64,000 nt of DNA from Massilia agilis (GCF_024756255.1 NZ_JANUHB010000001.1:1364001-1428000), one strand, 5' to 3'. Counted from the first letter of the stretch, positions 26,552 to 35,229 are shown. Program-made: numbers and translations. The notes: generated by a model from the sequence alone, not told the origin.

Positions 26552-28258
26552 TTATTTCAGGGAAGCGGCGGTGGTGAAGGCGGGGCGGATGTCGTTGGGG
26601 ACATCCTTCATCTTGTCCAGCGCCTTTTGCACGTCCGGTCGGATGACGACGTACTTCTTCATCATCGCCTGGGCGCGGGCGTAGTCGCCGGTGGCTTCGA
26701 TGGTCAGGAACTCGCGGTCGAGGTCGGCCACGGCCTGCTTGATCTTGCCAAGGTCGACCGAGAACGTGCCGTCGCCATGCGACACGAAGCCGCCGTGGTC
26801 GAGCAGGTAGTTCATCTGGATCGCCATGCCGCGCGCGTGCGAATCGGTCAGGCCGAAGTGCAGCGTGCGGAAAGCGGACGCCAGGAACGTGTTAAACAGT
26901 TTTCGCTCGGCCGCGGCGCCCTGCCCCAGCGTATCCTTCAGCTGGCCCTTGTCCATCATGTACGACAGCGCCCACAGGCCGGTGATGTCGGCCTTGGCCT
27001 CCTCGATGGTCGAGTAGGCGTCCTTCAGGTCCTGGCGCGGCGTCGATTCCTTGCCGCCGTTGCGCGTGATGTGCGGGCCCAGGCCGTGCGTGATCTCGTG
27101 CGCGAGGATGTGGGTGAAGAACGCGTCGAAGTCCAGGTCCTTCTGGTCTTGCGGTCGCAGCACCAGCTTCGTGATCGGGCGCAGCGTGGAGTCGAACTTC
27201 GCTTCCTGCACGTTCTTGAGCATCACGCGCTTGGAGCCGCGCTGGCTGATGATCCGTTCGTCGTTGGGCAGGTTGTAGGCGGCGGTCTGCACGCCCATGT
27301 TGCCGTCGCCGGCGCCATAGACCTCGTTCACCACCACCATCGGCGCCAGCGCGCCCACCTTCGGGTTGCGGTATTTTGCGTCGAGGGGCAGGTTGTCTTC
27401 CAGCTCCTGCATGTGCTTGCCGAAGAAGTTCAGCTTCTGCGTTTCCTTGGCGTCGCGGATGTTCACGTACGCCTCGAACGCGGCCTTGTAGCCGAACAGC
27501 TCGTCGTTGTAGGTCTCGTACGGGCCGATAGTCACGTCCACCGGCGAATCCAGGTCCATCCACGCAAAGTCCGAGGCCAGGTAGTCGTTGGACAGGAAGG
27601 CGTCCGCGCGCAGGTTCAGGAACTTCTTGAGCGAGGCGTTGCCGGTGGCGGCGGCCGCTTCACGCAGCAGCTTGGCCAGTTTTTCCAGCTCCGGCTTGTA
27701 CTCGTCGGAGTACTTCACGGTCTTGAACTTGCCGTCGCTGCCCTTGCGTATCACGGTGTAGAACCACTGCGCCTGCTCCTTCTGGTCGGCGGGCAGCGCA
27801 TTCATCCACGCTTCCAGTTCGTGCTTGGTCGCGCCTTCCGGGTAGAAGTTGGCGGCGGCCGGCTTGGTGGCGGGGATGCGGATGCCGGCGTACTCGGCGG
27901 GCATGAAGGACTTGTTGTCGTCGATGATCGACCACGGGCCTTTATTCAGCCAGAAGTAGTTGCGGCGCGCGGCGCCCAGTGGCGTCTTGTCCTTCTGGAG
28001 CGATGCCCACAGCGCCTCGTTGCCGGCCCAGCGCTGGCGCAGCTGCAGGGTGTCGACGATTTTGGCCGCTTCGATCAGCTTGGCGATCGCGACGCGGTCG
28101 CCGGCGGACAGCGCCGAGGTGTCGGCGCGCAGGTCGGTGGGCGAGAAGCGCTTGGCCATCGCGTTCAGCTGCGGCACGTCCGGGGTGGCCGGGGCGGTGG
28201 CGGCAAAGGCAGCGCTCATGGCGGCTGCCAGCATGACGGGGGCGAGAATTTTTTTCAT
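26552..28258 (-). CDS. Dipeptidyl-peptidase III-like zinc hydrolase
   Basis: 568 residues with a signal peptide (MKKILAPVMLAAAMSAAFA), so exported. The region around residue 385 reads HILAHEITHGLGPHI, an HExxH zinc motif in the setting of DPP III-like proteins, and EEAKADITGLWAL about 33 residues later supplies the third ligand. Classical DPP III has HExxGH with an extra residue; this one has plain HExxH, as in the bacterial relatives often called Zn-dependent hydrolase. The start is ATG 28258; the frame runs open upstream into a family-A repeat. Its substrates are presumably peptides in the periplasm. Confidence 0.78.
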   Translation of the reverse strand: MKKILAPVMLAAAMSAAFAATAPATPDVPQLNAMAKRFSPTDLRADTSALSAGDRVAIAKLIEAAKIVDTLQLRQRWAGNEALWASLQKDKTPLGAARRNYFWLNKGPWSIIDDNKSFMPAEYAGIRIPATKPAAANFYPEGATKHELEAWMNALPADQKEQAQWFYTVIRKGSDGKFKTVKYSDEYKPELEKLAKLLREAAAATGNASLKKFLNLRADAFLSNDYLASDFAWMDLDSPVDVTIGPYETYNDELFGYKAAFEAYVNIRDAKETQKLNFFGKHMQELEDNLPLDAKYRNPKVGALAPMVVVNEVYGAGDGNMGVQTAAYNLPNDERIISQRGSKRVMLKNVQEAKFDSTLRPITKLVLRPQDQKDLDFDAFFTHILAHEITHGLGPHITRNGGKESTPRQDLKDAYSTIEEAKADITGLWALSYMMDKGQLKDTLGQGAAAERKLFNTFLASAFRTLHFGLTDSHARGMAIQMNYLLDHGGFVSHGDGTFSVDLGKIKQAVADLDREFLTIEATGDYARAQAMMKKYVVIRPDVQKALDKMKDVPNDIRPAFTTAASLK

Positions 28259-28316
28259 GGGTCCCTGGGTTAAGGATTGCAACCGGTGCATTGTAATCCT
28301 AACCACACCCGCAAAA

Positions 28317-28420
28317 CCGTCGTCCCGGCGAAGGCCGGGACCCATGCAGAGTATGCGGCTACGCGGCCTGTGAAGGCCTGGCAAGCGTTCTATGGGTCCC
28401 CGCCTGCGCGGGAACGACGG
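28317..28420. repeat. Family-A palindromic repeat, inverted pair
   Basis: Left copy CCGTCGTCCCGGCGAAGGCC and on; right copy inverted with stem CCCCGCCTGCGCGGG. The right copy ends exactly where the stop codon of the efflux outer-membrane gene begins (28421). Confidence 0.88.
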
Positions 28421-29878
28421 TTATTTGGCGGCGACTTGCGCGACGGCGGGCGAAGAAGCCTGCTGCGTCCAGCCACCGCCCAGCGCACGAGCAACCGCCA
28501 CGGATGCGAGCAGCCGCTGGGTCGCGATCTGCACGCCGGCGCGATCGGCCGCCAGCGCGCTGCGCTGCGCATCGGTCACGTCCAGGTAGGTCGATACGCC
28601 ACGCTCGTAACGCGCCTGCGCCACCACCAGCGCGCGATCGGCGGCCTGGCGCGCCTGCTCCTGTACCGCGCCCTGCTGCTGCCGCTGCTGCACGTCCGAC
28701 AGCGCGTCTTCAACCTCGCGCAGCGCCGTCAGCAAGCGGCCCTGGTGGTTTGCCACCGCCTCGTCGTAGCGCGCCTTGGCCAGCGCCAGGTTGGCCTTGT
28801 TGCGGCCACCGTCGAACAGCGGCAGCGACAGCCCCAGCGGCCCGAACGAGAACATGCGCGAGTCGGCCATCGTGAGGTCGTGCAGGCTCTCGGAAGCAAA
28901 GCCATAACGCCCGGTCAGCGACACCGACGGATAGAAAGCGCCTTCGGCCACGCCGACCTGCGCATTGGATGCCTTGAGGCCCGCCACGCTGGCGGCCAGG
29001 TCCGGGCGCTGGCCAAGCACACTGGCCGGCAGGCCGACCGGAATCATCGGCGGCTGCGGCAGCTGGGCGCGCGGCGCGGCAGCCACCAGCGGCACGCTGG
29101 GCGAGACGCCCACCAGCACCGCCAGGCCGTGCTCGACCTGGTTGCGCTGGCGCCGCACCTCGTGCAGGTCAGCCTCGGCATTGGCACGTTCGACGCGGGC
29201 GCGCGAGACGTCCAGCTCATTGGTCAGGCCGGCGTTAAAGCGCGCTTCGACCAGCTGCTGCGCCTCGGTGCGTGCGGTCAGCGCGTCCTGCAGGATCGCC
29301 AGTTCCGCGTCCAGCCCGCGCAGCTGCCAGTAGGCGGTGGCCACCTGACCGGACAGCATGAGCATGACGCCGTCGCGGTCGTACTGGGCGGCCAGCGCCT
29401 GCGCGTCGGCCGCTTCCACCACGCGGCGCACGCGGCCCCACAAGTCGAGTTCCCACGACAGCGAACCATTGAAGGAATACTCGTTGCCGGAAATGGAGCG
29501 ATGGCCCAGCGCGATGCCCTGCGCGGTCTGGGCCGAGGTGCGCGAATTGGCCACCGATGCGCCCACCGAGACCTGCGGCGCCTGGCCGGCGCGCGAGACG
29601 CCCAGCTGCGCCTGCGCCTGCAGCAGCCGCTGCGCGCTGGCCAGCACACTCGGGTTGTCGCGCAAGGCGCGCTGCTCGAGCGTGTTCAGCGTGTCGTCGC
29701 CGAACACGGTCCACCAGGCGGCCGGCAGGTGCGCGGCATCGCTTTGCGTTGCGGCGTGGCGCCATGCCGGGGTCTCGACTCCCTGCGGGGCGACGAAATC
29801 CTTGCCGACGGTGCCGCAGGCAGTCAGGGTGGCGGCGATTGCGAGTGCCAGGGTGCTGTGAACGAAAGGCTTGATCAT
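28421..29878 (-). CDS. Outer-membrane efflux lipoprotein, NodT/OprM type
   Basis: 485 residues. A lipoprotein signal (LAIAATLTAC, C21 lipidated) anchors a TolC-like trimeric channel. The two outer-membrane efflux repeats are recognisable (DTLNTLEQRALRDNPSVLAS, SWELDLWGRVRRVVEAADAQ, and LPLFDGGRNKANLALAKARY, GRLLTALREVEDALSDV). It is the exit duct for the MFS pump encoded by the two upstream genes. It is third in the emrA-emrB-type operon and is separated from the MFS gene by about 90 bases that contain a single family-A repeat. Confidence 0.93.
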   Translation of the reverse strand: MIKPFVHSTLALAIAATLTACGTVGKDFVAPQGVETPAWRHAATQSDAAHLPAAWWTVFGDDTLNTLEQRALRDNPSVLASAQRLLQAQAQLGVSRAGQAPQVSVGASVANSRTSAQTAQGIALGHRSISGNEYSFNGSLSWELDLWGRVRRVVEAADAQALAAQYDRDGVMLMLSGQVATAYWQLRGLDAELAILQDALTARTEAQQLVEARFNAGLTNELDVSRARVERANAEADLHEVRRQRNQVEHGLAVLVGVSPSVPLVAAAPRAQLPQPPMIPVGLPASVLGQRPDLAASVAGLKASNAQVGVAEGAFYPSVSLTGRYGFASESLHDLTMADSRMFSFGPLGLSLPLFDGGRNKANLALAKARYDEAVANHQGRLLTALREVEDALSDVQQRQQQGAVQEQARQAADRALVVAQARYERGVSTYLDVTDAQRSALAADRAGVQIATQRLLASVAVARALGGGWTQQASSPAVAQVAAK

Positions 29879-29926
29879 TATTGGTCCTTCATTTTTGTGC
29901 CACGGCCGGCGCGGCAGGTTCGCGCG

Positions 29927-29960
29927 CCCAGCATGGGTCCCGGCCTGCGCCGGGACGACG
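29927..29960. repeat. Family-A palindromic repeat inside the efflux operon
   Basis: A single inverted-orientation copy (CCCAGCATGGGTCCCGGCCT ... GGGACGACG) in the short gap between the MFS gene and the outer-membrane gene. Confidence 0.85.
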
Positions 29961-29971
29961 TTCTCATGTTT

Positions 29972-31573
29972 TTAATGTGCGCCGGGGGCGCCGCCGGGCG
30001 ACTTCACTTTGTCGGCAAACCAGATCACCGCAATGCAGCCGAGCAGCACCAGGCCGACGATCAGGAAGCTGTCGTTGTAGGCCATCACGTACGATTCGCG
30101 CCGCACCACGTTATCGACCACGCGCATGGCCTTGTTGGCCGCGTCCGCGGGGTCGATGCCGCTTGCGATGAAGTTCTGCGTCAGCCCGTCCAGGCGCTGC
30201 TGGGTCGCCAGCGAGTAGTCGGACACCGACTCGCCCAGCCGCGCAGAATGGAAGTGCTCGCGGTTGGTCAGTGCGGTGGCCAGCAGCGCGATGCCGATCG
30301 AGCCGCCGAGGTTGCGGGTCATGTTGAACAGGCTCGATGCGGACGGCATGTCCTGCGGCTTGATGCCTTGCATCGCGAAATTCGACAGGGTGAGCATCAC
30401 GAACGGCTGGCCGATGGCGCGGATCACCTGCGACACGATCAACTGGTCATAGCCGGTGCTCGCATCCATGAACGCGTTCATCACGCACGAGCCGCCGAAC
30501 ATCGCCAGGCCGAACGAGCACATGATGCGGTTGTCCACGCGCGAAGACAGCGCCGCGGCGAACGGCATCACCAGCAGCTGCGGAAAGCCCATCCAGGCGA
30601 TCACCTCGCCGATCTGCATGGGCGTGTAGTTGGCGATCTGGCCGAGGAACAGCGGCAGCAGGAACGACGAACCGTACAAGCCCATGCCGATCACCGCCGA
30701 CAGCGCAGTCGCGACGAGGAAGTTGCGATGCCCGTACAGGCCCAGGTTCACGAACGGGTGCGGCCGCCAGAAGCTCACCGCCACCCAGCCGAGGATGCCG
30801 AAGATGGCCAGCGCGGCGAAGGTCAGGATGAACCCCGACTCGAACCAGTCCTTGCTGTTGCCCTCTTCCAGGAAGATCGTCAGGCTGGCCAGCCCCAGCG
30901 CCATCAGCGCAATGCCGAGCCAGTCCGCGTCCACCAGCTTGGACAGGTCGAGCGGTTCGCGGTCCATGCCCCACCACATGCCGGCCATGAGCAGCACGCC
31001 CGGCACCCAGTTGATGTAGAAGATCGACGGCCAGCCATACAGCTCGGTGAGGTAGCCGCCCAGGGTCGGCCCCATCGCCGGCGCCAGCGTGGCAGTCAGG
31101 CCGAACACGGCCAGGCCCACGGCGCGCTTGTTGGCGGGCAGGCGCGTCATCACCAGCGTCATGGCCATCGGGATCAGCGCGCCGCCGGTGAAGCCCTGCA
31201 GCATGCGGAACACGATCATGCTCGGCAGGTTCCAGGCCGCGCCGCACAGGGTCGAGAACAGCAGGAACAGCGCCGTGGTGCCGATCAGGTAGCGGCGCGC
31301 GCCGAACGCCAGCGTGAACAGCGCGGTCATCGGGATCACCACGATCTCGGCGCACAGGTAGGCGGTGGAGATCCACGAGCCCTCTTCCTGTGTGGCCGAC
31401 AGCGCGCCCAGGATGTCCTTGAGCGACGAGTTGGTGATCTGGATGTCGAGCACCGCCATGAAGGCGCCCAGCATGCCTGCCGCGACCGCAATCCACGTGC
31501 GTGCCCCGACCTTGGTCCCGACCGGCGGTGCGCCGGGGACGGCCGTGTGCAGGCTCTTGGTCGAACTGGTCAT
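29972..31573 (-). CDS. DHA2-family drug efflux MFS transporter (EmrB/QacA type)
   Basis: 533 residues with 14 predicted membrane helices. MLGAFMAVLDIQITNSSLKD (helix 1, motif D1), GARRYLIGTTALFLLFST and MIVFRMLQGFTGGALIP are the hallmarks of the DHA2 (EmrB) family, which expels drugs and other hydrophobic compounds in exchange for protons. The start ATG 31573 lies 9 bases after the stop of the membrane-fusion gene. With the adjacent fusion and outer-membrane proteins it should form a tripartite pump spanning both membranes. Confidence 0.94.
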   Translation of the reverse strand: MTSSTKSLHTAVPGAPPVGTKVGARTWIAVAAGMLGAFMAVLDIQITNSSLKDILGALSATQEEGSWISTAYLCAEIVVIPMTALFTLAFGARRYLIGTTALFLLFSTLCGAAWNLPSMIVFRMLQGFTGGALIPMAMTLVMTRLPANKRAVGLAVFGLTATLAPAMGPTLGGYLTELYGWPSIFYINWVPGVLLMAGMWWGMDREPLDLSKLVDADWLGIALMALGLASLTIFLEEGNSKDWFESGFILTFAALAIFGILGWVAVSFWRPHPFVNLGLYGHRNFLVATALSAVIGMGLYGSSFLLPLFLGQIANYTPMQIGEVIAWMGFPQLLVMPFAAALSSRVDNRIMCSFGLAMFGGSCVMNAFMDASTGYDQLIVSQVIRAIGQPFVMLTLSNFAMQGIKPQDMPSASSLFNMTRNLGGSIGIALLATALTNREHFHSARLGESVSDYSLATQQRLDGLTQNFIASGIDPADAANKAMRVVDNVVRRESYVMAYNDSFLIVGLVLLGCIAVIWFADKVKSPGGAPGAH

Positions 31574-31582
31574 GGACGTCCT

Positions 31583-32731
31583 TTAGTGCGCCGACTGCGA
31601 GGTCTGCTTGAGCGGCACTTCGGCCACCACCGACATGCCCGGCACCAGGCGCCCGGACAGGCGCTTCAGGTCCGCTTGCTCGAGCGTGATCTTGACCGGC
31701 ACGCGCTGCACGATCTTGGTGAAGTTGCCGGTTGCGTTATCGGCCGGCAGCAGCGCGAACTGGTTGCCCGAGGCCGGCGAGAAGCTCTCCACGTGGCCGA
31801 CCAGGTGCTGGCCCGGCAGCGCGTCCACTTCCAGGTTCACCGATTGGCCCGGCTGCAGGCCGGCCAGCTGGGTTTCCTTGAAGTTGGCGGTGACCCAGAC
31901 GTTGTCTTCCACAACCGCGGCCAGCTGCTGGCCCGGCTGCACGCGGGCGCCCACTTCGACGCTGCGCTTGCCGATGCGCCCCGCCACCGGCGAGACGACC
32001 TTGTTGTAGCCGAGCTGCTGCTGCGCGTCCTTGAGCTGCGCCTGCAGCACCTTGACCTGGGCCTTGAGCACGTCGCGCCCGGCGCCGGCGGCGGCGATTT
32101 GCGCCTGCGCGGCAGCGGCGGTGTCGCGCCGTGCAGCCACGTCGGCGGCGGCGCTGGCACGGGCGGCGTTGGCGGCATCTACCTCAGCCTTGGACACGGC
32201 CTTGATCTGGTCGGTGTACAGCTGGCCGAAACGCTCGGCATCCTGCTTGGCGCGCAGCGCCTGGGCCTGGGCTTGCGCCACCTGGGCCTGCGCAGCCTGG
32301 GCCTGGGCGCGGGTTTGCGCCAGCTGGGCGTCGGACTGCGCGATCTGCTGCTGCACGCTGGCGATCTGCGCCTCGATCTGCTCGATGCGCACGCGCTGGT
32401 CAGCCGGGTCCAGCTCGGCGATCGGGTCGCCGGCCTTGACCACCTGGTTGTCTTCCACCAGCACGCGCGTGACCACGCCGGCAATGCGCGAGGACACCGG
32501 GTGCACGTGACCGGTGACATAGGCGTTGTCGGTCTCGACGTAATAATGGCTGCGGTACCACATGCGGCCGCCGGCGCCCAGCGCCACAAGCGCGATCAGG
32601 CCAACGATCACCAGCACGCGCTTGTTCGGCGGACTCTTGCCCGCCGGTGCCGGCGCGCCGGGCGCAGCCTGCGCTGCGGGCTGGACCGCGGATAAGTTCT
32701 TTTGCTCGCCTGCGGCTTGCGTTTGTGCCAT
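31583..32731 (-). CDS. HlyD/EmrA-family membrane fusion protein
   Basis: 382 residues. One N-terminal membrane helix (VLVIVGLIALVALGAGG) anchors a periplasmic adaptor: the lipoyl half VETDNAYVTGHVHPVSSRI, a long alpha-helical hairpin rich in alanine and glutamine (about 110-210), the second lipoyl half GYNKVVSPVAGRIGKRSVEV, and a beta-barrel. It bridges the MFS pump and the outer-membrane channel. I chose MAQTQAAGEQ at 32731 with GGAG upstream; the frame is open past the promoter. Transcription should start from the TTGACT/AATAAT promoter and be repressed by the divergent TetR protein. Confidence 0.94.
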   Translation of the reverse strand: MAQTQAAGEQKNLSAVQPAAQAAPGAPAPAGKSPPNKRVLVIVGLIALVALGAGGRMWYRSHYYVETDNAYVTGHVHPVSSRIAGVVTRVLVEDNQVVKAGDPIAELDPADQRVRIEQIEAQIASVQQQIAQSDAQLAQTRAQAQAAQAQVAQAQAQALRAKQDAERFGQLYTDQIKAVSKAEVDAANAARASAAADVAARRDTAAAAQAQIAAAGAGRDVLKAQVKVLQAQLKDAQQQLGYNKVVSPVAGRIGKRSVEVGARVQPGQQLAAVVEDNVWVTANFKETQLAGLQPGQSVNLEVDALPGQHLVGHVESFSPASGNQFALLPADNATGNFTKIVQRVPVKITLEQADLKRLSGRLVPGMSVVAEVPLKQTSQSAH

Positions 32732-32765
32732 GGAACGACTCCAGAAAATGAAATGGTTTCGGCGC

Positions 32766-32794
32766 ATTATTGGACATCCCGAACCGAAAGTCAA
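32766..32794 (-). promoter_or_regulatory. Promoter of the efflux operon
   Basis: On the minus strand, TTGACT (32794-32789) and AATAAT (32771-32766) with an exact 17-base spacer. The inverted repeat at 32797-32818 lies directly upstream of the -35. Confidence 0.75.
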
Positions 32795-32796
32795 GA

Positions 32797-32818
32797 AATG
32801 AAACGATTGCATTTCATT
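32797..32818. promoter_or_regulatory. Candidate TetR operator between tetR and the efflux operon
   Basis: AATGAAA (32797-32803) and TTTCATT (32812-32818) are exact inverted arms around 8 bases. The site overlaps the tetR -35 (TTGCAT, 32807-32812) and abuts the efflux -35, so one bound dimer could repress both. A third AATGAAA lies at 32747-32753. Confidence 0.65.
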
Positions 32819-32835
32819 CCTAATTGATCTAAAGT
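32807..32835 (+). promoter_or_regulatory. Promoter of the tetR gene
   Basis: TTGCAT and TAAAGT with a 17-base spacer. The -10 ends 6 bases before the ATG at 32842, which would place the transcript start at or next to the start codon. Confidence 0.65.
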
Positions 32836-32841
32836 GCGGCC

Positions 32842-33504
32842 ATGAGCAAACCAACGCAAGATTGCAGCAACGCTTGCATCAAGGCCGCAGGCCGGCCCAA
32901 GGCAGCCGAGGTCGAGGCGCGCATGCACGACCTCATCGAGACGGCGGGCGCGCTGTTCCTCAGCCAGGGGTACACCAAGGTCAGCCTGGAAGCGATTGCA
33001 CGCGAGGCGCACGTAGCCGTGCGCACTATTTACGTCAAGTTCGGCGGCAAGGCCGGGCTGTTGAACGCCGTCATCCAGTCCCGCCGCGACCGCTTCTTCA
33101 ACGTGCGCGACATGGCGACGGACACCCGCCCTTTCAAGGAGATCGTGGACGACTTCGGGCGCCACTTCCTGGCCCTGCTGTGGGCGCCGGAAGCATTGTG
33201 CATGCAGCGCGTGATCATCGCCGAGGCCGCGACCAACCCGGAGCTGGCCGAGACGTTCGAGAACGCCGGCCCCAAGCCGACCCGCGAAATGCTGAGCCGC
33301 TTCTTCGCGCGTCCCGACATCCGCGCCCAGTTGCGGCCCGACCTGCCGTTCGACGCGCTGCCGACCTTTTTGCTGAACTGCGTCGCCGGCGACTTGCTGA
33401 TGCGCTTTATGTCGCCGCAACCGAAACAGTCGCCAGAAGAAATGCAGCGCGCCCTGGACGAGCGCTTGTCGCTGTTCTACCGGGCCGTGCTGAAAGAAAG
33501 CTGA
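32842..33504 (+). CDS. TetR/AcrR-family transcriptional regulator
   Basis: 220 residues. The N-terminal helix-turn-helix (RMHDLIETAGALFLSQGYTK, then VSLEAIAREAHVAVRTIYVK) is typical TetR; the C-terminal ligand domain (about 75-220) resembles the AcrR-type C-terminal domains of efflux repressors. It is divergent from the efflux operon and shares the intergenic operator, so it is the likely local repressor. There is no ribosome-binding site before the ATG, which agrees with the promoter spacing that suggests a leaderless mRNA. Confidence 0.92.
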   Translation: MSKPTQDCSNACIKAAGRPKAAEVEARMHDLIETAGALFLSQGYTKVSLEAIAREAHVAVRTIYVKFGGKAGLLNAVIQSRRDRFFNVRDMATDTRPFKEIVDDFGRHFLALLWAPEALCMQRVIIAEAATNPELAETFENAGPKPTREMLSRFFARPDIRAQLRPDLPFDALPTFLLNCVAGDLLMRFMSPQPKQSPEEMQRALDERLSLFYRAVLKES

Positions 33505-33587
33505 GATCTCTCGACGGTCAATGTTAGTCATCGCACCGACCAGCAGGGACCGGCGCGGCATCCTGAAGACCTTTACAGGAGGATGTC

Positions 33588-33632
33588 ATGGACAACAAGA
33601 TCAAGGCGGGGCGCCGCGGGGAGGCTGCATGA
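33588..33632 (+). CDS. 14-codon leader-type open frame
   Basis: ATG at 33588 preceded by AGGAGG, encoding MDNKIKAGRRGEAA and ending in a TGA that overlaps the ATG of the next small gene (ATGA). It has the strongest ribosome-binding site nearby and may couple translation into the following gene. Whether the peptide itself has a role is unknown. Confidence 0.35.
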   Translation: MDNKIKAGRRGEAA

Positions 33633-33814
33633 GCAAGTCGGCCCGCTACGAATGGCGCGACCAGCAGGCCGCGCTGCATGAGCGCATGAAAGGGTTCCTG
33701 GAAAATCCAGGCAAGGAACAACTCGACGCCGTGGTGGCCGAAATGCGGGCCTATGCCGCAGCCGCGCAGTCGGGCAACATCGAAATTCCGCAGCGCTTCG
33801 TCAGTTTCAACTGA
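33629..33814 (+). CDS. Small protein of unknown function
   Basis: 61 residues beginning MSKSARYEWRDQQAALHERM and ending IEIPQRFVSFN. It is charged and helical, with no signal peptide or membrane segment, and I do not recognise a family. Codon use matches the surrounding genes, GGGGAGG lies before the ATG, and the ORF is followed by a clear terminator, all of which support a real gene. The ATGA overlap with the 14-codon frame upstream suggests coupled translation. Confidence 0.6.
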   Translation: MSKSARYEWRDQQAALHERMKGFLENPGKEQLDAVVAEMRAYAAAAQSGNIEIPQRFVSFN

Positions 33815-33835
33815 TCGCGCCCAAGCGCAACAACC

Positions 33836-33869
33836 ATGCCGCCCCGCGCTTCGCCGGGCGGCATTTTTT
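33836..33869 (+). terminator. Terminator after the 61-residue gene
   Basis: ATGCCGCCC and GGGCGGCAT arms with an inner CGCGCTTCGC loop, followed by TTTTTT. Confidence 0.88.
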
Positions 33870-34269
33870 ACGCGAGCTCATATCTATGTGGGAACGAGCT
33901 GAATACGGGTTCCCTTCAACCGCTCCAACTGAGTATTTTCGCTAGCGGCTACGCGACAAGGATCTACGCGGATGACATGTAATAGACCTTCACCCGAAGG
34001 ACTTTAGACATGATCTGACGCGAAGCAGCTCATAAAAGAAGTTTGCCCGTTTGCCGACTAAACGCCTCCCGGCTACAGCCCGCGAGATGCAATCTGTCGC
34101 ACCAAGACCCCATATCCTCCCCGCAGCACTCCCCCACAAATAGAAGAGCCACTGTTCCAAGACCCGAAAGTTCAACTACCGACAGTTGCGCAAAAGATAT
34201 TTATAGTGCACTATTAATCACAATTGGGGGCAGTTAACCGTAGACGTACTCTCCTGAAAGAATAAAGCG
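33870..34269. other. A/T-richer stretch without a supported gene
   Basis: About 400 bases. Base composition changes here from the host's high GC to a more balanced mix, which continues through the next gene. A perfect 10-base palindrome TAGTGCACTA lies at 34205-34214, upstream of the next gene. No repeat, tRNA or integrase is seen, and the short open frame at 34043-34237 is not convincing. Confidence 0.5.
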
Positions 34270-35229
34270 ATGCCGCAAAATGTTGAGCAATACAACGAAA
34301 TCGGTTTTATAAAATACTCTGGCACTTCTTTCTCTTCTGGTGTTATCGATGCGGGCAGCGCAGGGTCCGCATTGACCAGCCTAGATCAGGCAATACGTTA
34401 TTTTAACATCCAGCAATCGCCGGATTTTGCTTCGCTTCGGTACGACGTGCCCGTTCTAACAAGAGCTGGTTCGTGGGAAGCGGTATTGCTAGCAAGTTCA
34501 GCCGTCGCCGGCGCTTTTACCTTGGGTTATGCGAAGAAGGCTGGAGAGAAACTCGCCGAGAATGATTTTAAAGACATCGGGTTAAAACACGCTCTCTCCA
34601 AATCGATGTCTGCAATGCAAACCGTCGTGCGGCTCATAAAGCTGACGAAGCATCCCAAGCCGTGGGAGCTAGCGAGAATCGAGCCAACGCTTGGTACGGA
34701 CGCGGTTGTTGTCGAGACCGCGCAAGGTGATAACGTTGAAATTCCCATGGAGTTTCATCGTTGGTACCGAAGCATGCCGCCGCGTCTATTGGTAGGCATG
34801 ACGTCTGTGGTACGTAAAGATCAACTTCTGACGATTGGAGCCGTCCAAGGCGAGCGCATTGATTCGGTAACGATAACCGCTACTGAAAAATCACTGTTTG
34901 ACCCGACTGAGCAAAATGACCTCTCGGACGAAGTTCTTTTTCCCGAGCTCGTGCACGGAATGCGCATATCAATACAAGGCCGGCTGATCAGAGGTAGTGA
35001 AGCCTCAAATTCGCTCGGCTTAGAACACAAGGGACACGTGATCAATTGCGTACCGGCAGCCGGCAGCGTGCGGCAATTCAAGCCTGCTCTGTTTCTTCAG
35101 TGTGCGGTCGAGGGCCGCATAACGCGTCACAACAAGAATCGCTTTGTTGCTGAGAGACGCCCCACAATTATTATCGATCGAGTTACCCCGCTTGAAGTCG
35201 ATCCTCAGAGCGACCTGTTCGATCTTTGA
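34270..35229 (+). CDS. Unrecognised protein in A/T-rich, probably acquired DNA
   Basis: 319 residues; I do not recognise the family. It has no signal peptide. Residues 70-100 (WEAVLLASSAVAGAFTLGYA) form one hydrophobic segment, preceded by a globular N-terminus (LTSLDQAIRYFNIQQ) and followed by a helical part with a beta-rich C-terminal half (DSVTITATEKSLFDPTEQND ... RPTIIIDRVTPLEVD). Codon use is far less G/C-biased than in flanking genes and the upstream ribosome-binding site is weak (GAAAGAATAAAG). It stands alone between a terminator and a minus-strand dehydrogenase. A defence or accessory role is possible from context only. Confidence 0.6.
   Translation: MPQNVEQYNEIGFIKYSGTSFSSGVIDAGSAGSALTSLDQAIRYFNIQQSPDFASLRYDVPVLTRAGSWEAVLLASSAVAGAFTLGYAKKAGEKLAENDFKDIGLKHALSKSMSAMQTVVRLIKLTKHPKPWELARIEPTLGTDAVVVETAQGDNVEIPMEFHRWYRSMPPRLLVGMTSVVRKDQLLTIGAVQGERIDSVTITATEKSLFDPTEQNDLSDEVLFPELVHGMRISIQGRLIRGSEASNSLGLEHKGHVINCVPAAGSVRQFKPALFLQCAVEGRITRHNKNRFVAERRPTIIIDRVTPLEVDPQSDLFDL

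Noticed and set aside
34043-34237. A 64-codon frame upstream of the 319-residue gene
   Set aside because: Composition is not protein-like, no ribosome-binding site, and no similarity is recognised.
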